5,797 nucleotides of DNA from Chitinophagaceae bacterium. GTDB taxonomy: Bacteria; Bacteroidota; Bacteroidia; Chitinophagales; Chitinophagaceae. Shown here in pieces: positions 5,555 to 5,797 of the stretch (positions within the stretch are counted from its first letter, which is position 1; the number at the start of each line of letters is the position of its first letter). The notes under the pieces were generated by a model, which saw nothing but the letters and a program-made list of their open reading frames with translations, did not search any database and had not been told where the DNA came from. The DNA is taken from positions 1-5,797 of the forward strand of contig JAOQAL010000741.1 of assembly GCA_025963615.1 (NCBI GenBank), written 5' to 3'. The position numbers and the translations under genes are program-made.

Positions 5555-5797
5555 TCTATTCTTTTTGAAATAAAAGAACAGGTAGCCATCATAACATTAA
5601 ACCGTCCAGCTAAACTGAATGCGTTTAATGGTGAGATGGCTTTGCTGTTACAAAAAAAACTTGATGCCTGTAAATCTGATGACATCCGTTGTGTTTACAT
5701 AACCGGAGAAGGCAAGGGATTTAGTGCGGGCCAGGATCTTGCCGAGGTAACCGAAGCCAATGGCCCGGGTTTTAATACCTTACTTTTGAAGCATTAT
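5549..5797 (+). CDS. paaG: PaaG-type enoyl-CoA hydratase/isomerase (N-terminal part)
   Basis: The first 83 codons are present and the frame is open to the right edge. The protein starts MSSILFEIKEQVAIITLNRP, continues with KLNAFNGEM (22-30), and has GFSAGQDL (57-64), a crotonase-fold oxyanion-hole segment. The AGQDL form is characteristic of PaaG, where E. coli has GFCAGQDL. PaaG is the cytoplasmic 1,2-epoxyphenylacetyl-CoA isomerase that converts the epoxide made by PaaABCE into oxepin-CoA. A PaaF- or PaaB2-like hydratase of the same superfamily cannot be fully excluded because the catalytic Asp region lies beyond the window, but the motif and the paa context favour PaaG. The ATG at 5549 has an A-rich leader (ataaacga) and follows the oxidoreductase stop by 25 bases, so it may be co-transcribed with the exported-protein genes. 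Confidence 0.85.
   Translation, partial: MSSILFEIKEQVAIITLNRPAKLNAFNGEMALLLQKKLDACKSDDIRCVYITGEGKGFSAGQDLAEVTEANGPGFNTLLLKHY

Overview
The window looks like chromosomal DNA from a Bacteroidota bacterium, most likely a Chitinophagaceae-like lineage. This rests on moderate A+T content, A-rich leaders without clear Shine-Dalgarno sequences, signal peptides ending in '-AQ', and the style of the encoded proteins. The taxonomy is an inference from protein and leader style, not from a marker gene. Every gene I can support lies on the + strand.

The backbone is a phenylacetate (paa) catabolic cluster. It holds the 3' end of paaB (1-128), complete paaC (141-959), complete paaD (1619-2110), and the 5' end of a paaG-type enoyl-CoA hydratase/isomerase that runs off the right edge (5549-5797). 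PaaB and PaaC are parts of the phenylacetyl-CoA epoxidase. PaaD is the MIP18/DUF59-type factor thought to serve its iron-sulfur centre. PaaG isomerises the epoxide to oxepin-CoA. The reductase gene paaE is not between paaD and paaG and must lie elsewhere, if present.

Two sets of non-paa genes are inserted into this backbone. Between paaC and paaD is a CPBP-type membrane protease gene (973-1632) that carries an in-frame TAG after codon 65, so it is annotated as a probable pseudogene. Its 3' end overlaps paaD, which has no usable ATG start. Between paaD and paaG are three genes for exported proteins: an ApbE-type FMN transferase with a Sec signal peptide (2146-3135), a secreted SUMF/FGE-sulfatase-domain protein without the formylglycine-generating cysteine pair (3230-4192), and a Gfo/Idh/MocA oxidoreductase with a strong Tat signal (4204-5523).

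Spacing is tight everywhere (gaps of 11-35 bases, or overlaps) except the 94 bases between apbE and the SUMF gene, where a new transcript may begin. No RNA gene, CRISPR array, insertion sequence, origin or convincing terminator is visible, and no gene-free stretch exceeds 300 bases. I see no clearly new defence or mobile system. The most noteworthy points are the broken protease gene inside the paa operon, the odd paaD start, and the exported cassette embedded between paa genes.
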